Source of the DNA: an uncultured Eubacteriales bacterium
Lineage (GTDB): Bacteria; Bacillota; Clostridia; Lachnospirales; Lachnospiraceae
Assembly: GCA_900545455.1 (NCBI GenBank)
Contig: UQZF01000127.1
Coordinates: forward strand, 1 to 8,277
Length of the DNA: 8,277 nt
Direction of reading: 5' to 3'
The position numbers and the translations under genes are program-made. The notes beneath the pieces are model-generated. The model was not told the DNA's origin. It ran no database searches and was given only the letters and a program-made list of their open reading frames with translations. Shown one piece after another: positions 1-5,810 of this stretch (position 1 is the stretch's first letter; each line of letters begins with the position of its first letter).

Positions 1-1
1 G

Positions 2-337
2 CATGCAAGAGTTGTGTGCGTCGGAAAAAGAGTTACGATTAAGACGGCAGAAGGAGACAGGGATTATCTGCTGCTCAGAATCATACCTACTGAAGTCCTG
101 AAAAAAACATGGGTTTTCCCTATGGAATACAAATCTGCGGAAGTAGGTATTATGACAAGGGAAGGGGATTACGTTGTCCAGTCAAACACAATGAAATCAG
201 GAAATTTTCCCGAATATATCCGTGCGTACAATTTTCAGGATGATTATAATAAGGTCGATGAGCTGAGAAACAGATTGTCGACCACAGAGAGCGGAACATT
301 CGTATATAAAGATTTCAGAGGAAATGAATGCATGTGA
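2..337 (+). pseudogene. Extracytoplasmic sensor portion of a hybrid histidine kinase, 5' end outside window, ends at in-frame TGA
   Basis: The frame is open from the left edge (a GTG at 14 is an internal valine, not a start, and nothing like a ribosome binding site precedes it). It reads about 111 residues and then meets TGA at 335-337. The segment has no membrane helix and alternates strands and polar turns (e.g. YLLLRIIPTEVL, EVGIMTREGDYVVQSN), like the membrane-proximal half of the extracytoplasmic sensor domain of Lachnospiraceae hybrid kinases. The next 18 codons (338-391) are open in the same frame and lead directly into the transmembrane helix and kinase domains of the following entry. 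Sensor and kinase were therefore one gene. TGG to TGA is one base, and the context ECM-stop-YYSSFG would suit a tryptophan. I read this as one gene broken by a nonsense change, a base-call error, or a readthrough codon. The family assignment rests on general resemblance. Confidence 0.7.
335..337 (+). other. In-frame TGA inside the hybrid kinase gene
   Basis: The same frame is open from position 2 to 334 and from 338 to 1684. Only this codon interrupts it. Other genes in the window end with TGA (3005-3007, 4032-4034, 5064-5066, 5808-5810) and use TGG for tryptophan, so UGA is an ordinary stop in this organism. Confidence 0.9.
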
Positions 338-391
338 TATTACTCGTCGTTTGGAGAGGGTTCAACAATAGATATCCTTGCCTGCGTTAAT

Positions 392-1687
392 ATGAACGAG
401 ATGGAATCGGCGAGGGAATCATGGCTTATTGTGTTTGTTGCATGTGCAACATTGATTGTGCTTGCTTTCGTGGACGGAGTTCATCTGTACAGTGTGAACA
501 GCAGATTGAGGGAAACGGTTAAGATGGCAGAGCAGGCGAGTGAAGCTAAGACTCAGTTTCTGTCGGCAATGTCACATGATATAAGAACACCGCTTAATGC
601 AGTTATCGGGATGACTACCATAGCAAAAAAGAATACTGATAATCCTGAGTATGTGGAGGAATGCTTTGATAAGACGCTGAAAGCGGGAAAACAGCTTTTG
701 ACGCTCATCAATGATGTGCTCGACATTTCAAAAATTGAGAGCGGAAAGCTCAATTTGAATCCTGAAAGTGTGAATCTTGAAAGAACCATGTCGGATTTGA
801 TTGAAATGCAGGCAACGCTTATTAATGAGAAGAAAATAGACATGGAATGCGATATTTCGAATCTTCCGTATAAGAATGTTTATGTTGATCCTATCAGACT
901 TAACCAGATTTTTATAAATCTGCTGTCAAATGCGGTGAAGTATACTCAGGCAGGCGGTAAGATTAAAATTCATATGCACGATGAGGACATAGAAGGGGAT
1001 AATTCGAATACAAGGCTTGTATTTAGCATTTCTGATAACGGAATAGGAATGACTGAGGAATTCCAAAAGAATATGTACGGTCTTTTTTCAAGGGAGGTAA
1101 GCACGCAGGTAAATCGTACACAGGGGTCGGGGCTCGGACTTTCGATTGTAAGGCAGATTGTTGATTTGTTAGAAGGTAAAATAGAATGTGACAGTGTCGC
1201 CGGAGAGGGAACAAAATTTACGGTATACCTTAATCTTCCCAAGGTTGAAATACCCGAGGAGAAGTCGCAGGATGAAGTTGGCGAAAATGTGGACTTGGGT
1301 GGAATGCATCTGCTGGTTGCTGAGGATAATGAATTAAATTGGGAGATAATAGAAGCATTATTGTCTGAACTGAATATTGTATGTGACAGGGCTGAAAACG
1401 GAAAAAAGTGTATTGAAATTCTCAGAGAAGCACCGGAAGGGATTTATGACGGCATTCTTATGGACATTCAGATGCCGGTTATGAGTGGTATTGAGGCTGC
1501 AGGTATAATCCGTTCACTGCCGGATGAAAAAATGAGAAATATTCCCATAGTGGCAATGACTGCAGATGCTTTTGCCGAAAATGTACAGCAGTGCCTTGCA
1601 AGCGGCATGAACGGACATATTGCCAAGCCGATAGATATGAATAACCTGTTGAATTATCTGAGAAAGATCAAGACGGGAAGATGGTAG
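392..1687 (+). CDS. Hybrid sensor histidine kinase/response regulator, transmembrane-kinase-receiver portion
   Basis: Numbered from the ATG at 392. Residues 12-30 form one membrane helix and 33-55 a linker helix. HisKA follows with SAMSHDIRTPLN, phosphoacceptor His62. The HATPase domain has an N box (NLLSNAVKY, Asn180), a G1 box (DNGIG, 215-219) and a G2 box (GSGLGLSI, 245-252). A receiver domain runs from about 305 to 427, with acidic pair Glu311-Asp312, phosphorylated Asp358 in MDIQMPVMSG, Thr390 and Lys412. Autophosphorylation at His62 and intramolecular transfer to Asp358 are expected from the family. No HPt domain or DNA-binding output is fused, so a separate HPt or regulator would be needed. 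The ATG at 392 has no ribosome binding site at useful distance (GGAGAGGG at 353-360 is too far), and the frame is open back to the TGA at 335-337. The real start is probably upstream of the window, and 392 is only the first ATG after the stop. All catalytic motifs are intact, which argues that the break is recent, artefactual or tolerated. Confidence 0.85.
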   Translation: MNEMESARESWLIVFVACATLIVLAFVDGVHLYSVNSRLRETVKMAEQASEAKTQFLSAMSHDIRTPLNAVIGMTTIAKKNTDNPEYVEECFDKTLKAGKQLLTLINDVLDISKIESGKLNLNPESVNLERTMSDLIEMQATLINEKKIDMECDISNLPYKNVYVDPIRLNQIFINLLSNAVKYTQAGGKIKIHMHDEDIEGDNSNTRLVFSISDNGIGMTEEFQKNMYGLFSREVSTQVNRTQGSGLGLSIVRQIVDLLEGKIECDSVAGEGTKFTVYLNLPKVEIPEEKSQDEVGENVDLGGMHLLVAEDNELNWEIIEALLSELNIVCDRAENGKKCIEILREAPEGIYDGILMDIQMPVMSGIEAAGIIRSLPDEKMRNIPIVAMTADAFAENVQQCLASGMNGHIAKPIDMNNLLNYLRKIKTGRW

Positions 1688-1696
1688 AAACAGAAT

Positions 1697-1706
1697 AAGG
1701 AGGAGG
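1697..1706 (+). promoter_or_regulatory. Strong ribosome binding site of the solute-binding protein
   Basis: AAGGAGGAGG contains two overlapping Shine-Dalgarno cores, 5 to 8 nt before the ATG at 1712. It lies in the 24-nt gap after the kinase stop and implies high expression of the binding protein relative to the kinase. Confidence 0.8.
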
Positions 1707-1711
1707 TTAAT

Positions 1712-3007
1712 ATGAAAAAGAGTAATATTGTACCACGGGTTTTGACCGTGGCAATGGCAGCAATTATTGTATTGGCTGTATCGGGGTGTGCAAAGAAAAA
1801 TTCACAGAAAGAATTCACACCGCGGCTTGATACGGGAAACAAAGTTGTGCTTGATGTGATGGGATTTTTTAATAATTTTGAAGCATTTGATCAGGTGACA
1901 AATGATTTTAATGTGTATTATCCGAATGTCACTTTCAATTATGAGCAGGTTGGAGCGGATAACCTGACGGAATATCTTGATTCCAATCCGGGTGTTGATA
2001 TTTTTATGACATCGGATGTCGTTGTCATGACACCGGGAAATAGTCTCGCGCAGAAATGTGTGGATTTATCGCAGGAGAATATTGATTTTAGTGCCATTGA
2101 TAAGAGCATGATAAAGGCGGATTGTTATGAAAACAGGCTGGTTGCAATTCCTATGTCACAGAATTTGTACGGTGTTGTTGTCAATGTTTCGCTGCTTGAA
2201 AAAGAAGGACTTTCGGTACCACAGACATATAGTGAGTTTCTGGATGCATTGAAAGTTCTTAAGGACAAGGGGTACGTTCCTATACAGGGACCAAGCGGCA
2301 AGGTATACGCGGAACTGACAATCGGAATGTTATATAACATCATAGGAAATGATGATGAATTGTATAATAAACTTTTAGCGGGAGACAGTAGTGCGGAGGA
2401 GAAAATTGCACCTGTTTTCGATATAATTGACACGATAACGGAGAACGGCTATACGGATGCTGAGGTTAATGACGCTTATCCGAATGACAACTATGATGGA
2501 GCAATAATGAAGTTCTTTGAAGGCGAAGTTCCGTTTTGGGTGTGCAATACCGAGAAGGTCAGCGGAATGAAGAAGAGGGAGACAAAATCGGAAGCATATA
2601 AAGAGGCTCCGTTTGAATATACATATATTTTTGTTCCTATGGGCGAAAACGGAGCGTATGTGTACCGTGAACCTTGGTATGGCTTTTCGGTATCGGAAAA
2701 CAGCGATGTCCGCGAATATGCGGTCGAGTTTATGCGTTTTCTGGCTACAAAGGATGAAATCAATAAAATTGCCGATGTAAAAGGCGTGCCGTCGGTTGCG
2801 GTTGAACATACTGATATTGATATATATAAAAATATGATTGAACCATCCAAGGTGGAAGCTGAGTTTGTGAAGAATGACGGGATTCGTCCTGAGCTTAACA
2901 GCGTCTGGTATTCTGTAACATACAGATATGCAAGTGGACAGTACCCGGATAAGAAGGCGGCTGTAGACGATTTTATTTCGCAATGTGCGGCACTTGGAAA
3001 CAACTGA
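1712..3007 (+). CDS. Extracellular solute-binding lipoprotein (ABC sugar-binding, family 1 type)
   Basis: 431 residues, the usual size for family 1 extracellular binding proteins. The N-terminus has basic residues (MKKSNIVPR), a hydrophobic stretch at 11-24 and a lipobox VSGC with Cys26, so it should be lipid-anchored to the outer face of the membrane. The mature part starts with the typical first strand and helix (KVVLDVMGFFNNFEAFDQV, 44-62). VDIFMTSD follows at 95-102, then the hinge region IPMSQNLYGVVVNVSLLEKEG (147-167), and the C-terminal PWYGFSVSE (321-329) and VEFMRFLATKDEINKIA (338-354). Such proteins bind sugars or oligosaccharides; the ligand cannot be read here. It starts 24 nt after the hybrid kinase, with no promoter or terminator between, so the two are probably co-transcribed. 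No ABC permease or ATPase is in the window. A role as ligand-presenting partner of the kinase sensor domain is plausible but inferred; the alternative is that it serves a transporter encoded elsewhere. Confidence 0.88.
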   Translation: MKKSNIVPRVLTVAMAAIIVLAVSGCAKKNSQKEFTPRLDTGNKVVLDVMGFFNNFEAFDQVTNDFNVYYPNVTFNYEQVGADNLTEYLDSNPGVDIFMTSDVVVMTPGNSLAQKCVDLSQENIDFSAIDKSMIKADCYENRLVAIPMSQNLYGVVVNVSLLEKEGLSVPQTYSEFLDALKVLKDKGYVPIQGPSGKVYAELTIGMLYNIIGNDDELYNKLLAGDSSAEEKIAPVFDIIDTITENGYTDAEVNDAYPNDNYDGAIMKFFEGEVPFWVCNTEKVSGMKKRETKSEAYKEAPFEYTYIFVPMGENGAYVYREPWYGFSVSENSDVREYAVEFMRFLATKDEINKIADVKGVPSVAVEHTDIDIYKNMIEPSKVEAEFVKNDGIRPELNSVWYSVTYRYASGQYPDKKAAVDDFISQCAALGNN

Positions 3008-3042
3008 CGAAGACAGGTTGATGGCAGACATAGGAAAAAAGA

Positions 3043-3110
3043 TTGTCTGAAAAATAAAAAAGTATATACAATTCCGTATTTTTGTTGTAAAATATACGAG
3101 TGATACAAAA
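3043..3110 (+). promoter_or_regulatory. Probable promoter region of the DegV-family gene
   Basis: The 151-bp gap before the DegV gene is A/T-rich and holds several sigma-A-like combinations. One is TTGTCT (3043-3048), 16 nt, TATACA (3065-3070). Another is TATACA (3065-3070), 17 nt, TAAAAT (3088-3093). A third is TTGTTG (3082-3087), 16 nt, TACAAA (3104-3109) with TG before it. None is clearly best. A promoter here is likely because the preceding locus is functionally unrelated. Confidence 0.4.
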
Positions 3111-3124
3111 TGAGCAGTTTTGTA
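3104..3124 (+). repeat. Inverted repeat upstream of the DegV-family gene
   Basis: TACAAAA and TTTTGTA form a perfect 7-bp inverted repeat around a 7-nt spacer (TGAGCAG), 35 nt before the start codon. It overlaps one possible -10 element, so it could be an operator. It is weak as a terminator because the stem is A/T-only. Confidence 0.35.
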
Positions 3125-3158
3125 ACATTTTATTTTTAGAATATGTACGGAGGAGTTT

Positions 3159-4034
3159 ATGAGCTATTATATTTTTGCAGACGTCTCGATTGATATCGAT
3201 AAGGATTATGCGGCAGCACATGATATTCGCTATGTGCCGATGGAATATGTTCTCGGGGATGACACATTTCACTGTGAAGCACCTGAGAATGATTCCATGA
3301 TGCATGAGTATTATGAGAAGCTTAGAAATAAGATTACTACACATACAAGCCAGATAACACCTAATCATTACATAGAACTTTTTGAGAGCTATGTAAAAGA
3401 AGGTGCAGAGATTATATATATATCATTGTCGAGCGGGCTGAGCAATACATACGAATCAGCACTTATGGCGGTTAAGATGCTTGAGGACGATTACGATGAG
3501 GTTAAGATTGAGGTTGTTGATTCACTCGGAGCCACAGGCGGAATGGGCGTTATGGCTGAGCTCGCTGTCAATAACCGTGAGGCAGGCATGAGCTATAAGG
3601 AGAATGCACAGTGGCTCAGAGAGCACGCCAACAATATCAATTACTGGTTCAAGGTTGAGGACCTCATGTACTTAAAGAGGGGCGGAAGAGTGTCTGCTGC
3701 GACTGCAATTATGGGAACGGCACTCAATATTAAGCCTATTCTCACAATTGATAAGAATGGTAAACTTCAGACTATAGATAAGAAGCGTGGCAATAAGCTT
3801 GCACTTAAGACGATGGTTGAGAGATTTAATGCGAATTACGACCCGACCGTACTCAAGACAGTATATTTAAGCTGTGCGGACTGCATAGAGGATGCCAAAC
3901 TCTTAAAGGGAATGATTGAGGAGTGCAGGCCGGAGGCGGAAGTGAAGATTACAATGCTGAGCCCGATAATCGGTGCACACACAGGTCCGGATATGCTTTC
4001 GCTTATCTATTTTGGCGGAATAAGGGAATTTTGA
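3159..4034 (+). CDS. DegV family protein (fatty-acid-binding)
   Basis: 291 residues, normal for the family (about 280-290). The N-terminal strand FADVSIDID (6-14) corresponds to the DegV start motif with Asp8, Ser10 and Asp12. Further motifs are TSQITP (63-68) near the expected carboxylate-binding Thr-Ser, SSGLSNTYESA (91-101), DSLGATGGMG (121-130), LKRGGRVS (172-179) followed by the conserved NIKPILTI (190-197), and GAHTGPD (272-278). DegV/FakB proteins bind a fatty acid and, in systems with FakA kinase, present it for phosphorylation to acyl phosphate for phospholipid synthesis. Many Clostridia carry several paralogs whose partners are unknown, and no FakA is seen here. GGAGGAG lies 6 nt before the ATG. 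Transcription may run on into the small gene at 4131, as no terminator separates them. It is cytoplasmic, with no signal peptide or membrane helix. Confidence 0.9.
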   Translation: MSYYIFADVSIDIDKDYAAAHDIRYVPMEYVLGDDTFHCEAPENDSMMHEYYEKLRNKITTHTSQITPNHYIELFESYVKEGAEIIYISLSSGLSNTYESALMAVKMLEDDYDEVKIEVVDSLGATGGMGVMAELAVNNREAGMSYKENAQWLREHANNINYWFKVEDLMYLKRGGRVSAATAIMGTALNIKPILTIDKNGKLQTIDKKRGNKLALKTMVERFNANYDPTVLKTVYLSCADCIEDAKLLKGMIEECRPEAEVKITMLSPIIGAHTGPDMLSLIYFGGIREF

Positions 4035-4067
4035 TAAATTAATGGAATAATATGCCACTCTTGTCCA

Positions 4068-4100
4068 TATAATATCAATAACAGGCAGGACATTCTGCCT
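4068..4100 (+). promoter_or_regulatory. Possible -10 element followed by a 5' stem-loop, upstream of the small coiled-coil gene
   Basis: A perfect TATAAT lies at 4068-4073, but no good -35 is found 16-18 nt upstream. A start near 4080 would put the hairpin AGGCAG / CTGCCT (4083-4088 and 4095-4100, 6-nt loop) at the very 5' end of the mRNA, where such stems often protect transcripts. The hairpin is not followed by a T-run, so it is not an intrinsic terminator for the DegV gene. Confidence 0.35.
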
Positions 4101-4130
4101 AATATGTTGAACTATGTGGAGGAATAAGAA

Positions 4131-4370
4131 ATGGCAAGAGGACCAAGAAAGAGCCTTGATGACAAAATAAGAGAAAAATGTGAGATTATTGAGGCACTTA
4201 AGACAAGAATCAAGTCAGAACAGTCTGAACTTGATGCAATGCTTAAGGAGAAGCAGGACAAGGAGATTGCCGAGCTTGGAGATATCCTTAAGGACAGTCA
4301 GTTGACACCGGAGGAGGCAAAGAAGATTCTTTGCGACTATGTGGCAAAAAATACAAAGCAGACAGCATAA
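4131..4370 (+). CDS. Small charged coiled-coil protein of unknown function
   Basis: 79 residues, highly charged. Residues 9-48 have a heptad-like pattern of Leu, Ile and Ala among Lys and Glu (DDKIREKCEIIEALKTRI) and should form one long helix or coiled coil. A short second helical part follows at 58-73 (LTPEEAKKILCDYVAKN). The start MARGPRKS resembles a group of small uncharacterised Clostridia proteins that begin MARG.RK and have the same helix-turn-helix hairpin outline; this is recollection, not a search. GGAGG at 4118-4122 is 8 nt before the ATG, and a strong terminator follows 5 nt after the stop. This compact unit, with codon use like its neighbours, supports a real, well-expressed gene. 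No function is proposed; an oligomeric or nucleoid- or membrane-associated role cannot be told apart here. Confidence 0.8.
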   Translation: MARGPRKSLDDKIREKCEIIEALKTRIKSEQSELDAMLKEKQDKEIAELGDILKDSQLTPEEAKKILCDYVAKNTKQTA

Positions 4371-4374
4371 TTTT

Positions 4375-4402
4375 AGGCGGTGCCGTGAGGCATCGCCTTT
4401 TT
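4375..4402 (+). terminator. Intrinsic terminator after the small coiled-coil gene
   Basis: GGCGGTGCC (4376-4384) pairs with GGCATCGCC (4389-4397) around a GTGA loop, 9 bp with one G-U pair, plus an outer A-T. It is followed by TTTTT, and starts 5 nt after the stop codon. Confidence 0.93.
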
Positions 4403-4408
4403 ATGTAA

Positions 4409-4437
4409 TTGACTTTGGAAGATATACTGATTAAAAT
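4409..4437 (+). promoter_or_regulatory. Sigma-A-like promoter of the 195-residue membrane protein gene
   Basis: TTGACT (4409-4414, 5 of 6 to consensus), 17 nt, TAAAAT (4432-4437, 5 of 6). It sits just behind the preceding terminator and about 41 nt before the ATG at 4479, which fits a separate transcription unit. Confidence 0.75.
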
Positions 4438-4478
4438 AAAGCATAGTAAATAAGTCCCGTGTTTAAGGAAGTGAGATT

Positions 4479-5066
4479 ATGGCAAATACAGATAATGATA
4501 AAAAGCAGGAAGTTGAATTGGTAGTCAACGGTTACAGCTTTGAAACGCAGGAGGAATATGAGAAAGCACTTGAGGAAAAGAAGTCTATTGAGAGACTTAT
4601 GAAAAAAGTGAATCTGAACAAAGGTGAGCTGCTGGTGGCGCTATATTCAGGGCTTATAACACAGAACAAGCTGTCAACGGTAATTGGTCTTGAATATCTT
4701 TGCAGACTTCGAGATTTGATAATCAATAAAAAATATGCCAAGGCATCAGATTTACCGCCTATTCAGACCGGAAATTTTAAGCCGGAGCGTGCGGTTGGAT
4801 ATAAGCTTGCCGATGCCAAGCAGAAGCTGCAGGAGGAAAAACAGCAGACCCTGAAATACAAGGAAAAAATTCGAACTTTGTTTATAGTGAATATAGCACT
4901 TGTTATTGTAATCGGTGTGATGATGTATATTGCGACAACAAGCAATAATGTCAATATAATCAATTATGAGCAGAAGCTTGTCGATAAGTATGCAGGCTGG
5001 GAGACACAGCTTACCGAGCGTGAGCAACGGGTGAGGGAGGCGGAGAAAAGACTTGGAATAGATTGA
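4479..5066 (+). CDS. Single-pass membrane protein of unknown function with flanking coiled coils
   Basis: 195 residues, not recognised. The N-terminal half is soluble and mixed (VELVVNGYSFETQEEYEKAL at 12-31, then a helical part at 32-89 with LLVALYSGLITQNKLSTVIG). A Lys/Gln/Glu-rich helix at 109-131 leads into one strongly hydrophobic segment, about 133-153 (LFIVNIALVIVIGVMMYIA). After it comes a short loop and a charged C-terminal helix (163-192, ending REQRVREAEKRLGID). There is no signal peptide. The basic residues before the membrane segment (KYKEKIR) suggest a cytoplasmic N-terminus with the C-terminal coiled coil outside. AAGGAAGTGAG precedes the ATG. The gene has its own promoter and ends 72 nt before the response regulator. 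No terminator is visible in that gap, so readthrough into the two-component operon is possible. A link to that signalling system is only suggested by position. Confidence 0.82.
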   Translation: MANTDNDKKQEVELVVNGYSFETQEEYEKALEEKKSIERLMKKVNLNKGELLVALYSGLITQNKLSTVIGLEYLCRLRDLIINKKYAKASDLPPIQTGNFKPERAVGYKLADAKQKLQEEKQQTLKYKEKIRTLFIVNIALVIVIGVMMYIATTSNNVNIINYEQKLVDKYAGWETQLTEREQRVREAEKRLGID

Positions 5067-5103
5067 TTTTTCACAATACCGACACATATTTTTGTTACAG
5101 TAA

Positions 5104-5127
5104 GATAAAAAGATAATGTGATATAAG
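5104..5127 (+). repeat. Three 8-bp phased GATA repeats before the response regulator
   Basis: GATAAAAA, GATAATGT and GATATAAG follow one another at 5104, 5112 and 5120, directly before the ribosome binding site. The middle unit also contains a -10-like GATAAT (5112-5117), though the nearest -35 (TTGTTA, 5092-5097) is only 14 nt away, so a promoter here is uncertain. The period is shorter than the usual 10-11 bp of OmpR-type half sites. Confidence 0.3.
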
Positions 5128-5130
5128 GAG
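5125..5130 (+). promoter_or_regulatory. Ribosome binding site fixing the response regulator start at 5139
   Basis: AAGGAG is 8 nt before the ATG at 5139. The in-frame TTG at 5133 is only 2 nt away from it and cannot be the start. Confidence 0.85.
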
Positions 5131-5138
5131 AGTTGACT

Positions 5139-5810
5139 ATGGATAAACTCAAAGTACTTGTTGTTGATGATGAGAGCCGTATGCGGAAGCTGGTAAGAGA
5201 CTTCCTTGTGAAAAAGGATTTTGATGTAGTGGAAGCTGAGGATGGTGAACAGGCGATTGATGTCTTTTATGCGGATAAAGATATTTCGCTTATAATATTG
5301 GATGTGATGATGCCGAAGATGAACGGTTATGATGTGTGCAGGACAATCAGAAAGGATTCCAAGGTGCCGATTATTATGTTGACAGCCAAGTCTGAGGAGC
5401 AGGATGAGCTCGCCGGCTTTAATCTTGGAGTGGATGAGTATATATCAAAACCGTTCAGTCCTAAGATTCTTGTGGCAAGGGTTGAGGCAATTTTAAGAAG
5501 AACAGGTTCGTTTAATGAGGACAAGATAGAATACGAGGGAATTGAGATTGATAAGATGGCTCATTCTGTTAAGATAGACGGTCGTGAGATAGAGTTGAGC
5601 TACAAGGAATTTGAACTCCTCAACTATTTTGTTGACAACAAAGGAATTGCTTTGTCGAGAGAGAAGATTCTTAACAACGTATGGAATTATGATTATTTCG
5701 GTGATGCCAGGACAATCGATACACATGTAAAGAAGCTGAGAAGCAAGATGGGCGATAAAGGTGATTATATAAAGACCGTATGGGGATTGGGGTACAAATT
5801 TGAAAAATGA
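5139..5810 (+). CDS. OmpR-family DNA-binding response regulator
   Basis: 223 residues from the ATG at 5139, standard for OmpR/PhoB regulators. The receiver domain (1-120) has acidic pocket Asp10-Asp11 (VVDDESRMRKLV), phosphorylated Asp55 in ILDVMMPKMNGYD, Thr82 (MLTAKSEEQDEL) and Lys104 (ISKPFSPKIL). The winged-helix DNA-binding domain (about 128-221) carries LSYKEFELLNYFV, SREKILNNVW, recognition helix RTIDTHVKKLRSKMG and the closing VWGLGYKFEK. Phosphorylation by the partner kinase should favour dimerisation and binding to target promoters. The stop overlaps the start of the kinase gene by 4 nt (ATGA), so the two are translationally coupled. The targets are unknown; the lipoprotein downstream and the regulator's own promoter are the obvious candidates. 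No specific symbol can be given. Confidence 0.95.
   Translation: MDKLKVLVVDDESRMRKLVRDFLVKKDFDVVEAEDGEQAIDVFYADKDISLIILDVMMPKMNGYDVCRTIRKDSKVPIIMLTAKSEEQDELAGFNLGVDEYISKPFSPKILVARVEAILRRTGSFNEDKIEYEGIEIDKMAHSVKIDGREIELSYKEFELLNYFVDNKGIALSREKILNNVWNYDYFGDARTIDTHVKKLRSKMGDKGDYIKTVWGLGYKFEK

Noticed and set aside
335..337. UGA as selenocysteine codon or evidence for a UGA-as-Trp genetic code
   Set aside because: Several neighbouring genes end at TGA and use TGG for tryptophan. The site sits in a sensor domain where selenocysteine is not expected, and no SECIS-like stem directly after the codon was evident.
368..370. ATA codon 7 nt after GGAGAGGG as a restart of the kinase after the TGA
   Set aside because: AUA initiation is extremely rare, and the purine run is also simply Gly-Glu-Gly coding sequence.
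3025..3049. CAGACA / TGTCTG hairpin as terminator of the binding protein gene
   Set aside because: The stem is only 6 bp, with a 12-13 nt loop, and is followed by A-rich rather than T-rich sequence on the coding strand.
2375..3108. Long minus-strand open frames (218 and 205 codons) opposite the binding protein
   Set aside because: They are antisense shadows of a clear gene, with cysteine- and serine-rich, non-family-like translations and no ribosome binding sites. The + strand protein has full family features.
5133..5141. TTG at 5133 as start of the response regulator
   Set aside because: It is only 2 nt from the Shine-Dalgarno sequence, while ATG at 5139 has the correct 8-nt spacing and gives the usual N-terminus.
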